Notes: generated by a model from the letters alone, not told the origin. Shown: positions 23,681 through 33,203, numbered from the stretch's first letter. The stretch: DNA of 64,000 bases from Streptomyces sp. 11x1 (GCF_032598905.1 NZ_CP122458.1:5481001-5545000); one strand, 5' to 3'. A program made the numbers and translations.

Positions 23681-25717
23681 GTGACCGGTATGGCAGATGG
23701 TGAGGAGGCGGGCGCGCAGGCCGCGCGCTCCCGGGCCCTCGCCGTGCTGCGGGTCCGCAGCAGGGCGCTGGCCGTGGCATTGCTGCCCGCGGCGGCCGCC
23801 GTCGTCCTGCTGGCCGGCAGATCGACCGGCCATCTGACCGGCCCGGGCTGGGCCATGGCGAGCTGGATGGTCTCCGGCCTCGCCGTCGTCGTGCTCCTCG
23901 CCGCCGTCGGTATCGCGCTCGTCGTCGCCCGCGCCCGGCCCGCCGTGAGCCCCACGGTCTCGATCACCGAGCAGGCGGCCCCTGATCTCTACCGCCTGGT
24001 CCGGGACCTGGCGGACCGTCTGAACGTCCCGCACCCCTCAGCGATAGCGCTCACCCCGGACTGCGACAGCTGGCTGGAGGACCGCACCCACCCGTCCCAC
24101 AGTACGCCCGCGACCCGCGCGGGGACCGCCGGGCCCGAGTCGGCCGAGCGGGGCACCGGCGGCGCGGGCACCGACCGGGCCGACGAGATGACGGACGCCC
24201 GCGGATCCGCACCCGGCCTGCGCTCAGATCTGAACTCGGGGCTGAACTCGGGCCCGCGTCCAGGTGTGGAGCCCGGACCCTCCTCCCCCCGCCGACACCG
24301 CCCACCCACCGCCCCGGTGCTCGTCATCGGCTCACCCTTCCTGTGGTGGATGCGGGTCGGGGAGCTACGAGCGGTGCTGGCCCCGGTCGTCGCCGGTACG
24401 GGGCCCTCGGCGCACCCGGACATAGCCGCGGCCCGCCGTTTCGTACGCGGACTGGACGCGGCCGTGGCCGTCACCTCGTCGCCGGCGCACGGCCCGCTCG
24501 TACGGTCGGTGCTGGCGGGGGTCGGCTGGGTCACCCGGCTGCTCCTGCGCGGCTGCCGGGGGCACGCGGCGGAGATGGAGCGCGGGGTCGCCGCCGCGGC
24601 GGCCGAGCGTGCACAGGCGGTGGACTACGGTCTGCGGATCGTCGCCCAGGAGCAGGTCGGCCTGGCCTACGCGGGCTGGGACCGCCTCCTCACCCGGGTC
24701 GCGCTGCCCGCCTGGCGGATGGGGCGCTGGCCGTCCCGTCTGGACGCGGGCGTCGTCGCCGCGCTCACGGAGCTGTCCCGCCGCGACCGCCTGGCCGAGG
24801 GCTTCGCCTCCCGGCTCGGCGAGCGCCCCGCCTGCGACCTCCTCGAAGAGCCCGGCACGGTCGACGAGGCCGCGTCCCTCCTCGCGGCCCGCCTCTTCCA
24901 CGGCGGCCCCGCCGAGTCCGGCGCCGACTGGTCCCCGGTCGACTGGCACGAGTACCCGGACGAGGTCGTGGACCGCAAGTGGCGCACCGACGCGGCCCGC
25001 CTCCACCGCGTCCTCGACACCCTGGGCGTCAGCCACACCGCGAGCGCCCCGAGCCCGGACCCCACCGGCCCGGCCCCGGGCGGCCCCACTCTCTCCCGGG
25101 TCCTGAACCACCTGACGACCCTGACGCGCCCCACCCCGACTCCGGCCCCCGACCCGGCGCGCGAACACAACCCCGCCCAGGAACCGAACCGGCACCACAT
25201 ATCCCACCTCGGTGACGACGGCCACGGCCACGACGGCGCAGGCACCGATGCTGACCACGGCCACGGCGAGCTCGGTGAGGACGACGACGAACCCGGTCTC
25301 GCCAACGCCCGGTCCGCAGGCCTCGCCGCCGCGCTGACCGCCGAGTTGGCGCGGGAGGAGGCCTCGGCCCCGGCTCCCGCGGCCCCCGCGGGAGCCGGGG
25401 CCGAGGCGCAGGGACCGGATCGGGCGCTGTGGGACGACGAACTGCTGCCGCTGTTCCCGATGCAGCCACCCCGCACGGGCCGTGAGCTGTTGGCGGAGCA
25501 CGTCACCGCGATGGTCTGCTGCGCGGCGATGGACACAGCGGGCGCGACCCCGGGCCTGGACTGGCTGGACGGCCCCTCGCTCCTGGTCGGCGGCGAACGA
25601 GCGGCCGACCTCGCCCCCAAGGTGCTGACCCTCGTGGAGGACGGCGACCCCGTCCCCCTCCGCGACTGGCTCCGCCGCCTCGGCGTCCGACCGGAGAAAC
25701 CGGTCCGCCTGGTCTGA
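23681..25717 (+). CDS. Membrane protein resembling a degenerate M48 peptidase
   Basis: A 678-residue protein with two N-terminal helices (about 30-46 and 57-84). A segment like HtpX/M48 enzymes follows: D-L-A-D-R-L-N-V-P-H-P-S-A-I-A-L-T-P, then V-L-V-I-G-S-P-F-L-W-W and E-L-R-A-V-L-A. Where M48 peptidases carry H-E-x-x-H the protein reads P-V-V-A-G-T, so it cannot be an active zinc peptidase of that type. Long low-complexity inserts (about 135-215; 445-560, His/Asp/Gly-rich) interrupt it. Possible start GTG 23681 or ATG 23690. Function unknown; the family link is inferred by eye. Confidence 0.6.
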   Translation: MTGMADGEEAGAQAARSRALAVLRVRSRALAVALLPAAAAVVLLAGRSTGHLTGPGWAMASWMVSGLAVVVLLAAVGIALVVARARPAVSPTVSITEQAAPDLYRLVRDLADRLNVPHPSAIALTPDCDSWLEDRTHPSHSTPATRAGTAGPESAERGTGGAGTDRADEMTDARGSAPGLRSDLNSGLNSGPRPGVEPGPSSPRRHRPPTAPVLVIGSPFLWWMRVGELRAVLAPVVAGTGPSAHPDIAAARRFVRGLDAAVAVTSSPAHGPLVRSVLAGVGWVTRLLLRGCRGHAAEMERGVAAAAAERAQAVDYGLRIVAQEQVGLAYAGWDRLLTRVALPAWRMGRWPSRLDAGVVAALTELSRRDRLAEGFASRLGERPACDLLEEPGTVDEAASLLAARLFHGGPAESGADWSPVDWHEYPDEVVDRKWRTDAARLHRVLDTLGVSHTASAPSPDPTGPAPGGPTLSRVLNHLTTLTRPTPTPAPDPAREHNPAQEPNRHHISHLGDDGHGHDGAGTDADHGHGELGEDDDEPGLANARSAGLAAALTAELAREEASAPAPAAPAGAGAEAQGPDRALWDDELLPLFPMQPPRTGRELLAEHVTAMVCCAAMDTAGATPGLDWLDGPSLLVGGERAADLAPKVLTLVEDGDPVPLRDWLRRLGVRPEKPVRLV

Positions 25718-25972
25718 GGCATGGGATGGCTGATGCGCGGGATGGTCTGCAGCACGGGATGGTCTGGCGAACGGCCGAACCACCCCGGCCGCCCACACCC
25801 CGCCGACCCGACCCAACTCCCCACCCTGAGCCACCTGTTCCACTCTCGCCATACTGCCGCCAATTAGCAACGAACGGTGACGGAGCGCGTGCGTAATGTG
25901 ATGTGCTGGGACCGATCGCGTACATAGCAAGGGCTTGCGAAAGCTCACGGGGTACGAGGGAGGGGACCATTC

Positions 25973-27496
25973 ATGGGCTCGGAGCACCACATCCGCCGTT
26001 GGGAGTCGGGCGCACTCGCCCACGCCGTGACGGACCCCTTCGGCCAGGGCCCCGTTCCCTGGCTACGGGGCAATGTGACGTACTTCGACGACACGGGCCA
26101 AGTCGTCCCCTGGTACGTGGAGCCGGGCCCGCCGGAGACCGACGCCCCGGCCAAAGGCGGCCGCACCCGCCCGCCCGCCCGCGTCCCCGCTCCCCGTACC
26201 GCACCGGGCGGCCCCCGCTCCGCCGACGACGTGCGCCGCCAGATCAAGGGCTTCACCGCGACCGGCGCCGCCGCCCCCGGTGAATCCATCGACTTCCACA
26301 TCACGGTCGACCCGCCCCAGGAATTCGGCGTCGACATCTATCGCATCGGCCACTACAGCGGCGACGGCGCCGCGAAGATCACCACCAGCCCCCGCCTCTC
26401 CGGCATCGTCCAGCCCCCGCCCCTCACGGCCGACCGTACCGTCTCCTGCCATCACTGGTGGCTCTCCTGGCGGCTGCAGATCCCGAGCTACTGGAACACC
26501 GGCGCGTACGTGGCGGTGCTGACCACCGCCGACGGCTACCGCTCCCACGTGCCGTTCACCGTCCGCGACGACCGCCCGGCCGACCTGCTGCTCCTGCTCC
26601 CGGACATCACCTGGCAGGCGTACAACCTGTATCCGGAGGACGGCCGTACGGGCGCCAGCCTCTACCACGCCTGGGACGAGGAAGGCCGGCTGCTCGGTGA
26701 GTCCGACGCCGCGACGACCGTCTCCTTCGACCGCCCGTACGCCGGCGCCGGCCTCCCCCTGCACGTCGGCCACGCCTACGACTTCATCCGCTGGGCCGAG
26801 CGCTACGGCTACGACCTGGCCTACGCCGACGCCCGCGACGTGCACTCCGGCCGCGTGGACCCGGCCCGCTACCGGGGCCTGGTGTTCCCGGGCCACGACG
26901 AGTACTGGTCGCCGCAGATGCGCCGCACCGCCGAACTCGCCCGGGACGGCGGCACCTCGCTCGTCTTCCTCTCCTCCAACACCATGTACTGGCAGGTGGA
27001 GCTGGGCCCGTCCCCGTCCGGGGCCCCCGACCGTCTCCTCACCTGCCGAAAACGCCGGGGTCCCGGCAAACCCGCACTGTGGCGCGAAATCGACCGCCCC
27101 GAGCAGCAGTTGATGGGGATCCAGTACGAGGGCCGGGTCCCCGACCCCCACCCCCTGATCGTGCGCAACGCCGACCACTGGCTCTGGGACGCGACCGGCG
27201 CCCACGAGAACGACGAGCTGGAGGGCATGGTCGCCGGTGAGGCCGACCGCTACTTCCCGCGCACGCCGCTCCCCGAGCACCAGGGCCGCATCCTCCTCGC
27301 CCACTCCCCGTACCGGGTCGCCGACGACGTCGTCCGCCACCAGGAGACCTCCCTCTACCGAGCCCCCTCCGGTGCCTGGGTCTTCGCGTCCGGGACGTTC
27401 GCATGGTCCCCCGCCCTGGACCGACCGGGCCACGTCGACACCCGGGTCCAGCGAGCCACCGCGAACCTCCTGGACCGCATCTGCAAACGTGACTGA
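25973..27496 (+). CDS. N,N-dimethylformamidase beta-subunit-like protein
   Basis: 507 residues, with start ATG 25973 preceded by GGGAGGGG. The N-terminal beta-sandwich part (F-T-A-T-G-x-x-x-P-G-E-S-I-D-F-H, V-D-I-Y-R-I-G-H-Y) is followed by a domain with L-L-P-D-I-T-W-Q-A-Y-N, F-P-G-H-D-E-Y-W and S-S-N-T-M-Y-W-Q-V. This is the arrangement of the DMFase large-subunit family. No small subunit is encoded nearby, so an amidase role is uncertain; homologues in actinomycetes are uncharacterised. Confidence 0.75.
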   Translation: MGSEHHIRRWESGALAHAVTDPFGQGPVPWLRGNVTYFDDTGQVVPWYVEPGPPETDAPAKGGRTRPPARVPAPRTAPGGPRSADDVRRQIKGFTATGAAAPGESIDFHITVDPPQEFGVDIYRIGHYSGDGAAKITTSPRLSGIVQPPPLTADRTVSCHHWWLSWRLQIPSYWNTGAYVAVLTTADGYRSHVPFTVRDDRPADLLLLLPDITWQAYNLYPEDGRTGASLYHAWDEEGRLLGESDAATTVSFDRPYAGAGLPLHVGHAYDFIRWAERYGYDLAYADARDVHSGRVDPARYRGLVFPGHDEYWSPQMRRTAELARDGGTSLVFLSSNTMYWQVELGPSPSGAPDRLLTCRKRRGPGKPALWREIDRPEQQLMGIQYEGRVPDPHPLIVRNADHWLWDATGAHENDELEGMVAGEADRYFPRTPLPEHQGRILLAHSPYRVADDVVRHQETSLYRAPSGAWVFASGTFAWSPALDRPGHVDTRVQRATANLLDRICKRD

Positions 27497-27616
27497 GTCC
27501 CGTACCGGGTCCACTGCCAGGTCCCGTGCCGACTCTCTGCGAGGCAACCCCGGGCAGGACCGGTCGCCCTCATACGGGAGAATCGAGCCACTTGGACATC
27601 ACCACGGGGAGGAACC

Positions 27617-28516
27617 GTGTCCGGATTCGTAGAAAAGCCCGAGCCGATCCAGGTTCCGGGCCTGGTGCACCTGCACACCGGCAAGGTGCGCGAGCTGTAC
27701 CAGAACGAGGCGGGCGACCTCGTGATGGTCGCCAGCGATCGAACGTCCGCGTTCGACTGGGTACTGCCGACGGAGATCCCCGACAAGGGCCGGGTCCTGA
27801 CGCAGCTGTCCCTCTGGTGGTTCGACCAGCTCGCCGACCTGGTCCCGAACCACGTCCTGAGCACCGAGCTCCCGCCGGGCGCCCCCGCCGACTGGGCGGG
27901 CCGCACCCTCATCTGCAAGTCGCTCACGATGGTCCCGGTCGAGGCCGTCGCCCGCGGCTATCTCACCGGCTCGGGCCTGGTGGAGTACAACGACTCCCGC
28001 ACGGTCTGCGGTCTCGCCCTCCCCGAGGGCCTGGTCGACGGCTCGGAGCTGCCGGCGCCGATCTTCACCCCGGCCACCAAGGCCGCCGTCGGCGAGCACG
28101 ACGAGAACGTGTCGTACGAGGAGGTCGCCCGCCAGGTCGGCGCCGAGACCGCCGCACAGCTGCGCCAGACGACGCTCGCCGTGTACAGCCGGGCCCGCGA
28201 CATCGCCCGTGACCGGGGGATCATCCTGGCCGACACCAAGTTCGAGTTCGGCTACGAGGGCGACTCCCTCGTCCTCGCCGACGAGGTGCTCACCCCGGAC
28301 TCCTCCCGCTTCTGGCCGGCGGACCTCTGGGAGCCGGGCCACGCCCAGCCGTCCTTCGACAAGCAGTTCGTCCGGGACTGGCTGACCTCGGAGGCCTCGG
28401 GCTGGGACCGCAAGAGCGAGCAGCCCCCGCCGCCGCTGCCGGAGGAGATCGTCGCCGCGACCCGAGCCAAGTACGTGGAAGCGTACGAGCGCCTGACGGG
28501 CACGAGCTGGAGCTAG
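27617..28516 (+). CDS. purC: SAICAR synthetase
   Basis: Phosphoribosylaminoimidazole-succinocarboxamide synthase, 299 residues, adding aspartate to CAIR. Motifs: T-G-K-V-R-E-L-Y, A-S-D-R-T-S-A-F-D, V-E-A-V-A-R-G-Y-L-T-G-S-G and D-T-K-F-E-F-G. The GTG start has GGGGAGGAACC upstream. Complete; followed by a terminator hairpin at 28540. Confidence 0.96.
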   Translation: MSGFVEKPEPIQVPGLVHLHTGKVRELYQNEAGDLVMVASDRTSAFDWVLPTEIPDKGRVLTQLSLWWFDQLADLVPNHVLSTELPPGAPADWAGRTLICKSLTMVPVEAVARGYLTGSGLVEYNDSRTVCGLALPEGLVDGSELPAPIFTPATKAAVGEHDENVSYEEVARQVGAETAAQLRQTTLAVYSRARDIARDRGIILADTKFEFGYEGDSLVLADEVLTPDSSRFWPADLWEPGHAQPSFDKQFVRDWLTSEASGWDRKSEQPPPPLPEEIVAATRAKYVEAYERLTGTSWS

Positions 28517-28539
28517 CGCACAGCATGCCGGACACGAAG

Positions 28540-28568
28540 AAGACCCCGGTCCACTGGACCGGGGTCTT
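28540..28568. terminator. Terminator between purC and tRNA-Gly
   Basis: A 14-bp stem AAGACCCCGGTCCA/TGGACCGGGGTCTT around a single base, usable on either strand. Nearly identical to 32785-32813. Confidence 0.85.
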
Positions 28569-28576
28569 CTCTGCCG

Positions 28577-28649
28577 AGCGGACGACCAGGTTCGAACTGG
28601 CGACCTCAACCTTGGCAAGGTTGCGCTCTACCAACTGAGCTACGTCCGC
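28577..28649 (-). tRNA. tRNA-Gly(GCC), copy 1
   Basis: 73 nt, acceptor GCGGACG/CGTCCGC, anticodon stem CAACC/GGTTG around TTGCCAA (anticodon GCC), T arm GCCAG/CTGGT. It differs from the copy at 32823 by a compensatory T-stem change and a T-loop base. Confidence 0.95.
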
Positions 28650-28672
28650 GCTGCGCCGTGGCGCGAGGCCTA

Positions 28673-29305
28673 CTATACCCAACCTCGCTCCCGGGCGAGC
28701 CGCACCGCCGCATGCCGGTTCTCCACGCCGAGCTTGGAGACGGCCGACGACAGATAGTTCCGGACGGTCCCCTGGGACAGCGCGGCCCGGTCGGCGATCT
28801 CCGCGACGGGCGCACCGTCGGCGGCGAATTCGAGCACCTCGGCCTCCCGCGCGGTCAGCGGCGAGTCCCCGGAGGAGATCGCGTCGGCCGCCAACTCCGG
28901 GTCCACATAACGGTTCCCCGCGTGCACGGTCCGGATGATCTCCGCCAGCCGCTGCGCGCTGACGGTCTTGGGGACGAAACCGCGCACACCCGCTTCAAGC
29001 GCCCGCTTCAGATGTCCCGGCCGGCCATGACCGGTCACGATCAGCACGCGGCAGTCCGGCAGTTCGGCCCGCAGCGATGTGGCGACCCTCACACCGTCCG
29101 CGCCCGGCATCTGCAGGTCCAGGACCGCGACATCCGGTTCGTGGGCCCGCGCCATCGCCAACGCCTCCGGCCCGCTCGCCGCCTCCGCGACCACCACCAG
29201 GTCGTCCTCCAACCCCAGCAGCGCGGCCAGCGCCCCCCGGATCAGATGTTCGTCGTCGGCCAGCAGCAGCCGCACCCGCCGCCCCGCCTCCGTCACGTCG
29301 GTCAT
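28673..29305 (-). CDS. NarL/LuxR-family response regulator
   Basis: 210 residues: receiver domain with acidic pair D17-D18, phospho-acceptor D63 (V-L-D-L-Q-M-P-G) and Lys in V-P-K-T; LuxR helix-turn-helix at about 145-205 (L-T-A-R-E-A-E-V-L, G-T-V-R-N-Y-L-S). The start overlaps the end of the kinase gene (ATGA), indicating coupled translation. Last gene of the ABC-permease-kinase-regulator operon. Confidence 0.93.
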   Translation of the reverse strand: MTDVTEAGRRVRLLLADDEHLIRGALAALLGLEDDLVVVAEAASGPEALAMARAHEPDVAVLDLQMPGADGVRVATSLRAELPDCRVLIVTGHGRPGHLKRALEAGVRGFVPKTVSAQRLAEIIRTVHAGNRYVDPELAADAISSGDSPLTAREAEVLEFAADGAPVAEIADRAALSQGTVRNYLSSAVSKLGVENRHAAVRLARERGWV

Positions 29306-30690
29306 GAAGTGCTCTCCCGTACCGCAGCCGACCCGACGACTGCCCCCGCACCCCGCGCCGCCGCGCCTGCTTCCTGCGCCTGCGCTTTCGCCTTCGCCGA
29401 GTCGGCAGTCTCCGCCGAATCCGTCGAGTACGCCGCCCCAGTAGCCCCAGTAGCCCTAGTAGCCTCCGTAGTCCTCAGCGGCACCCGGGCCACCACCCGG
29501 AACGCCTCGCCGCCCACCGGACCTGCCTCCAGCGTCCCGTCCACGACCGCCAGCCGCTCCCGCAGCCCGGCGAGCCCCGATCCGGCGCGGGAACCGGACC
29601 CCACCTCCTCCTGGCCGCCGCCCACCTGGAACCCGTCGTTCTCCACGGTCAGCACCACCTGCCCCTCTCCCACCCGCAGCGCCACAGCGCACTGACCGGC
29701 GTTCCCGTGCCGCAGCACGTTCGTCGTCGCCTCCCGCACCACCCAGGCGAGCGCGGACTGCACCTCGCCGGGCAGCCCGGCGGTGTCCGCCCCGTCGACC
29801 GAGCAGTCGATGCCGGCTGCCGCCAACACACCCTGTGCACCGGAGAGTTCGACGCCGAGGTCGGCCTCCCGATACCCCCGTACGACCTCCCGCACCTCGC
29901 GCTGCGACTCATGGGCGATCCGCTGAACCTCGATCATCTGCTCGATGGCCTCGGGCCGTTCCCGGCGGGCCAGTTGGACGGCCAGCTCGCTCTTCAGCGC
30001 GATGACCGCGAGGTTGCGGCCCATCACGTCGTGCAGGTCGCGCCCGAAGCGCAACCGCTCCTCGGCGACGGCGAGACGGGTGCGGGTGTCGCGGGCGTCG
30101 TCGAGTTCGTAGACCGCCCTGAGGAGCCAGACGGAGAAGACGGCGGTGAAGGCGAAGAACGCGGTGCTGACCAGCACCAGAACCGTCGCGGCCAGCGCGT
30201 CGCCCGCGTCCGAGCCCAGGGCGAGGGCCAGTGCTCCGGAGCCGCCCGCGAAGCCCGCGATCAGGTGGAGCACGCGCTGCCGCTCGCGGATGCCGAGCGT
30301 GATGAGGCCGAGGCCGAACATCAGCACCCCGCCGAACATCGAGCCCAGCACGGTGGCCGTGGCATCGTCCTTCTCACGGTCGCCGAGAGCGAACGCGAGG
30401 CCGCCGAGCACCACGCTGACCACGCCGAGGGCCCACATGAGCCGCAACGGCTGCTCGCGGGTGCCCCGCACCCAGTCGAGTGCGTGCGCCGCGGTCGCCG
30501 CGCCGAGTGCCGCGTGCACGCCGACCAGCACGAACAGCCAGCTCGACTGCGACAGCGGAGCCTTGCTCAGCAGGGGCAGTCCGAACGCGACGATCTCGAA
30601 CACCGCGAACGAGTGGAACGACCACCGCGTGTACGTCTCCACCTTGGCCGGTGTGCTCTTCGCCCGCCACCAGGCCCCCGGCCCCCGCAT
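29302..30690 (-). CDS. NarL-type sensor histidine kinase
   Basis: 462 residues. Five to six membrane helices in the first 190 residues, then HisKA_3 with the phospho-acceptor His at about 220 (R-F-G-R-D-L-H-D-V-M-G-R-N-L), an ATPase domain with N-box V-R-E-A-T-T-N-V-L-R-H and G-box G-S-G-L-A-G-L-R-E-R. No large extracellular sensor, as in kinases that sense membrane-active compounds through a partner transporter. It starts 13 bases after the permease stop. Confidence 0.92.
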   Translation of the reverse strand: MRGPGAWWRAKSTPAKVETYTRWSFHSFAVFEIVAFGLPLLSKAPLSQSSWLFVLVGVHAALGAATAAHALDWVRGTREQPLRLMWALGVVSVVLGGLAFALGDREKDDATATVLGSMFGGVLMFGLGLITLGIRERQRVLHLIAGFAGGSGALALALGSDAGDALAATVLVLVSTAFFAFTAVFSVWLLRAVYELDDARDTRTRLAVAEERLRFGRDLHDVMGRNLAVIALKSELAVQLARRERPEAIEQMIEVQRIAHESQREVREVVRGYREADLGVELSGAQGVLAAAGIDCSVDGADTAGLPGEVQSALAWVVREATTNVLRHGNAGQCAVALRVGEGQVVLTVENDGFQVGGGQEEVGSGSRAGSGLAGLRERLAVVDGTLEAGPVGGEAFRVVARVPLRTTEATRATGATGAAYSTDSAETADSAKAKAQAQEAGAAARGAGAVVGSAAVRESTS

Positions 30691-30703
30691 GACTCAACTC
30701 CCC

Positions 30704-31579
30704 TCATCGGCGCGGTTCCCAGCGGAACCACCGCCGTACAGCAAACACCGCGAGCACGGTCCAGGCCAGTGCGGTGGCGACGGCGCCCAGGGCGTCGTAC
30801 GCGGACAGGTCGCCGGTCCAGCCGCCGCGCACCAGCGTGATGACGGGGCTGAGCGGCAGCAGTTCGCAGACGGACGCCACACGGTCGGGCAGCACTTCGA
30901 GCGGCACGGTGATGCCCGACCCCAGCAGGGAGACGAACATCAGCGGCAGGCTGGTGACCTGGGCGCTCTCTGCGGTACGGCTGATGCTCGCGGTGACCGC
31001 CGCCAGCGCCACGCACATCACGACACCGAGCAGCACACCCAGGACGGCCAGGTGCGGCGCGGGCGGCGCTTGGAGGTCGAGCAGGACCGTGCAGCCGATC
31101 GCGAGGAGCAGGCACTGCACGAGGGCGATGCCGACGGCGGGCAGTGCGGCCCCGACCAGGATCTCCGGATCGCGCAGCTCACCGGTCCGCAGCCGCTTGA
31201 GGACGAGTTCCTCGCGGCGTACGACGTAGATGTTGGTGAGGGCGGTGTAGATCGCGAAGAGCAGCGAGAAGCCGACGGCGGCGGGGAGGATGACCATCCC
31301 GACGCTCAGGCCCGCCTCCGCCAGGTCCATCTGGTCGGTCGCCGACCGGACGCTGAGCGGTAGCAGGAGCGGGACGAACAGCGCCGAGATCAGCGTGGCC
31401 CGGCTGCGCCCCAGCAGCGTCAGCTCGGCTCGGGCGAGCGCGGTCATCCGGCCCCGCAGGGTCGTGGTCCCGGCGGTGACGACAGCCCTCGCACCCGTCG
31501 TGCCCGCGCCCGCACCCGTCGTGCCCGCGCCCGCACCGGTGGTGCCCGCGGTCGTGGCCTTGCCTGTGGTCGTGCTCAT
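30704..31579 (-). CDS. ABC-2 type transporter permease
   Basis: 291 residues with six hydrophobic segments and a G-R-M-T-A-L-A-R-A-E-L start of the membrane domain. ATG 31579 is chosen because it overlaps the stop of the ATPase gene (ATGA). The N-terminal 35 residues are an A-G-T-T-G-A-G repeat from three near-identical 21-bp direct repeats (about 31490-31550), an expansion unrelated to the family core. Partner of the upstream ATPase in an exporter. Confidence 0.9.
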   Translation of the reverse strand: MSTTTGKATTAGTTGAGAGTTGAGAGTTGARAVVTAGTTTLRGRMTALARAELTLLGRSRATLISALFVPLLLPLSVRSATDQMDLAEAGLSVGMVILPAAVGFSLLFAIYTALTNIYVVRREELVLKRLRTGELRDPEILVGAALPAVGIALVQCLLLAIGCTVLLDLQAPPAPHLAVLGVLLGVVMCVALAAVTASISRTAESAQVTSLPLMFVSLLGSGITVPLEVLPDRVASVCELLPLSPVITLVRGGWTGDLSAYDALGAVATALAWTVLAVFAVRRWFRWEPRR

Positions 31580-32676
31580 GCCCTCGTCCCGCCCTTGCGC
31601 GATCCCATGCCCGAAAGGAGCCCCGAGCCCGTACGCGATCCGGTTCCCGCCCCGGCGCCCGGACCCCTCCCCTGTCCCTTGCCGGTCCCGGGCCCACCGC
31701 CGGACTCCGCATCCGCGCCCGCACCCGCACGCGCGGCCCCCGCCGCCTCCGCCGTCTCCCGCGCGATCCGCAGGAACGCCTCTTCCAGCGAGGCGGACCG
31801 CACCTCCAGCCGGCGCAGTTCGACCCGGGACCGCTCGGCCCACAGCAGCAGCCCGGTGGCCGCCCTCTGGAGTTCGTTCGTGCGCAGCACGACCACGCGA
31901 TCGTGCTCCTCGTGCCCGGTGACACCGAGTTCGCCGAGCGGTGGCAGGTCGCCGAGGAAGTACCCGGTGGGCAGTTCGAAGGAGATGCGGGACGGCTGGG
32001 ACGCGGTCACCTCGGCCGGGGTGCCGGTCGCGGCGACGACGCCCTCGTGGAGGATGGCGAGCCGGTCGGCCAGGTCCTCCGCCTCTTCCAGGTAGTGCGT
32101 GGTGAGCAGCACGGTCGTCCCCGCGTCGCGCAGCTCCCGCACCAGTTCCCAGGTGTCCTGGCGGCCCTCCGCGTCCAGTCCGGTGGTGGGCTCGTCCAGG
32201 AACAGGACCTCGGGGCGCCCGAGGAGCGCGAGCGCCAGGTCGAGGCGCCGCTTCTCACCCCCGGACAACTGCTTGACCCGTACGCCGGCCCGCCGCCCGA
32301 GCCCGACGATGTCCAGGGCCTCGCCGACCGGCCGCGCCCCGCTGGTGCAGCCGGCCCACATCCGTACCGTCTCCGCGACGGTCAGCTCCGAGGGGAAGCC
32401 GCCTTCCTGGAGCATCACGCCGATCCGGGGGCGCACGGCCGCGCGTTCCCCGTGGGGGTCGTGCCCGAGGACCCGCACCCGGCCGCCGGACGGCGGTGCG
32501 AGGCCCTCCAGCAGTTCGACCGTCGATGTCTTCCCCGCGCCGTTGGTGCCGAGCAGCGCGAAGAGTTCTCCCCGGGCGACGGAGAAGGTGATCCCCCGTA
32601 CGGCCTCGAAACCGCCCCCGTACACGCGCCGCAGGTCGGTGACCTCGATCACGTCCTCGTGCCCGTTCGTTTTCAT
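31576..32676 (-). CDS. ABC transporter ATP-binding protein
   Basis: 366 residues of the antibiotic/drug-export class: Walker A G-T-N-G-A-G-K-T-S (43-51), signature L-S-G-G-E-K-R-R, Walker B V-L-F-L-D-E-P-T-T-G-L-D, and H-loop T-T-H-Y-L-E-E-A. The C-terminal extension ends in a Gly/Ala/Arg-rich low-complexity tail. First gene of the operon with the permease and two-component system. Confidence 0.93.
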   Translation of the reverse strand: MKTNGHEDVIEVTDLRRVYGGGFEAVRGITFSVARGELFALLGTNGAGKTSTVELLEGLAPPSGGRVRVLGHDPHGERAAVRPRIGVMLQEGGFPSELTVAETVRMWAGCTSGARPVGEALDIVGLGRRAGVRVKQLSGGEKRRLDLALALLGRPEVLFLDEPTTGLDAEGRQDTWELVRELRDAGTTVLLTTHYLEEAEDLADRLAILHEGVVAATGTPAEVTASQPSRISFELPTGYFLGDLPPLGELGVTGHEEHDRVVVLRTNELQRAATGLLLWAERSRVELRRLEVRSASLEEAFLRIARETAEAAGAARAGAGADAESGGGPGTGKGQGRGPGAGAGTGSRTGSGLLSGMGSRKGGTRA

Positions 32677-32784
32677 GTCTCCAGCGTCCCGGCGGCACAG
32701 GACGGTAGGCAGTGCGCGGTGTCATCACTCGACATGACAAATGTCAGACGAAAGATCAGCAGCTCTACGGTGGGGAACACAAAG

Positions 32785-32813
32785 AAGACCCCGGTCCAGT
32801 GGACCGGGGTCTT
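32785..32813. terminator. Terminator after tRNA-Gly copy 2
   Basis: A 14-bp stem AAGACCCCGGTCCA/TGGACCGGGGTCTT with a one-base centre; differs from 28540-28568 only at that centre. Confidence 0.85.
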
Positions 32814-32822
32814 GCTTTCCAG

Positions 32823-32895
32823 AGCGGACGACGAGGCTCGAACTCGCGACCTCAACCTTGGCAAGGTTGCGCTCTACCAACTGAGCTACGTCCGC
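32823..32895 (-). tRNA. tRNA-Gly(GCC), copy 2
   Basis: 73 nt, same acceptor, D and anticodon arms as copy 1 (anticodon GCC); T stem GCGAG/CTCGT instead of GCCAG/CTGGT. Confidence 0.95.
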
Positions 32896-32973
32896 ATTGC
32901 CTCCGACCGGCTCCCACCGATCGGCGCGAAGACCACATTACCTGATCCACTGGAGTGGTTGGTAAGTGATCAG

Positions 32974-33045
32974 AGCGGGTGACAGGAATTGCACACTGCG
33001 CCTTCCCCCTGGAAGGGGGATGTTCTACTACTGAACTACACCCGC
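32974..33045 (-). tRNA. tRNA-Gly(UCC)
   Basis: 72 nt, acceptor GCGGGTG/CACCCGC, anticodon stem TCCCC/GGGGA around CTTCCAG (anticodon TCC). Lies 78 bp upstream of tRNA-Gly copy 2 in the direction of transcription. Confidence 0.94.
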
Positions 33046-33203
33046 GTGACTCCGGTGAGCCGGGCCTTTCGGCCTTGCCCCTCGGCGTGCTCCAGACTCT
33101 ATCTGATCCGCCGGGGGGCAACGCAAGTCGGTTGTCCCCGGGGTCCAAGTCGGCCGCCCCCGGGGCCCGCTGACGGGCCCTGAGGGCGGCAGGCGCCGGG
33201 CGG

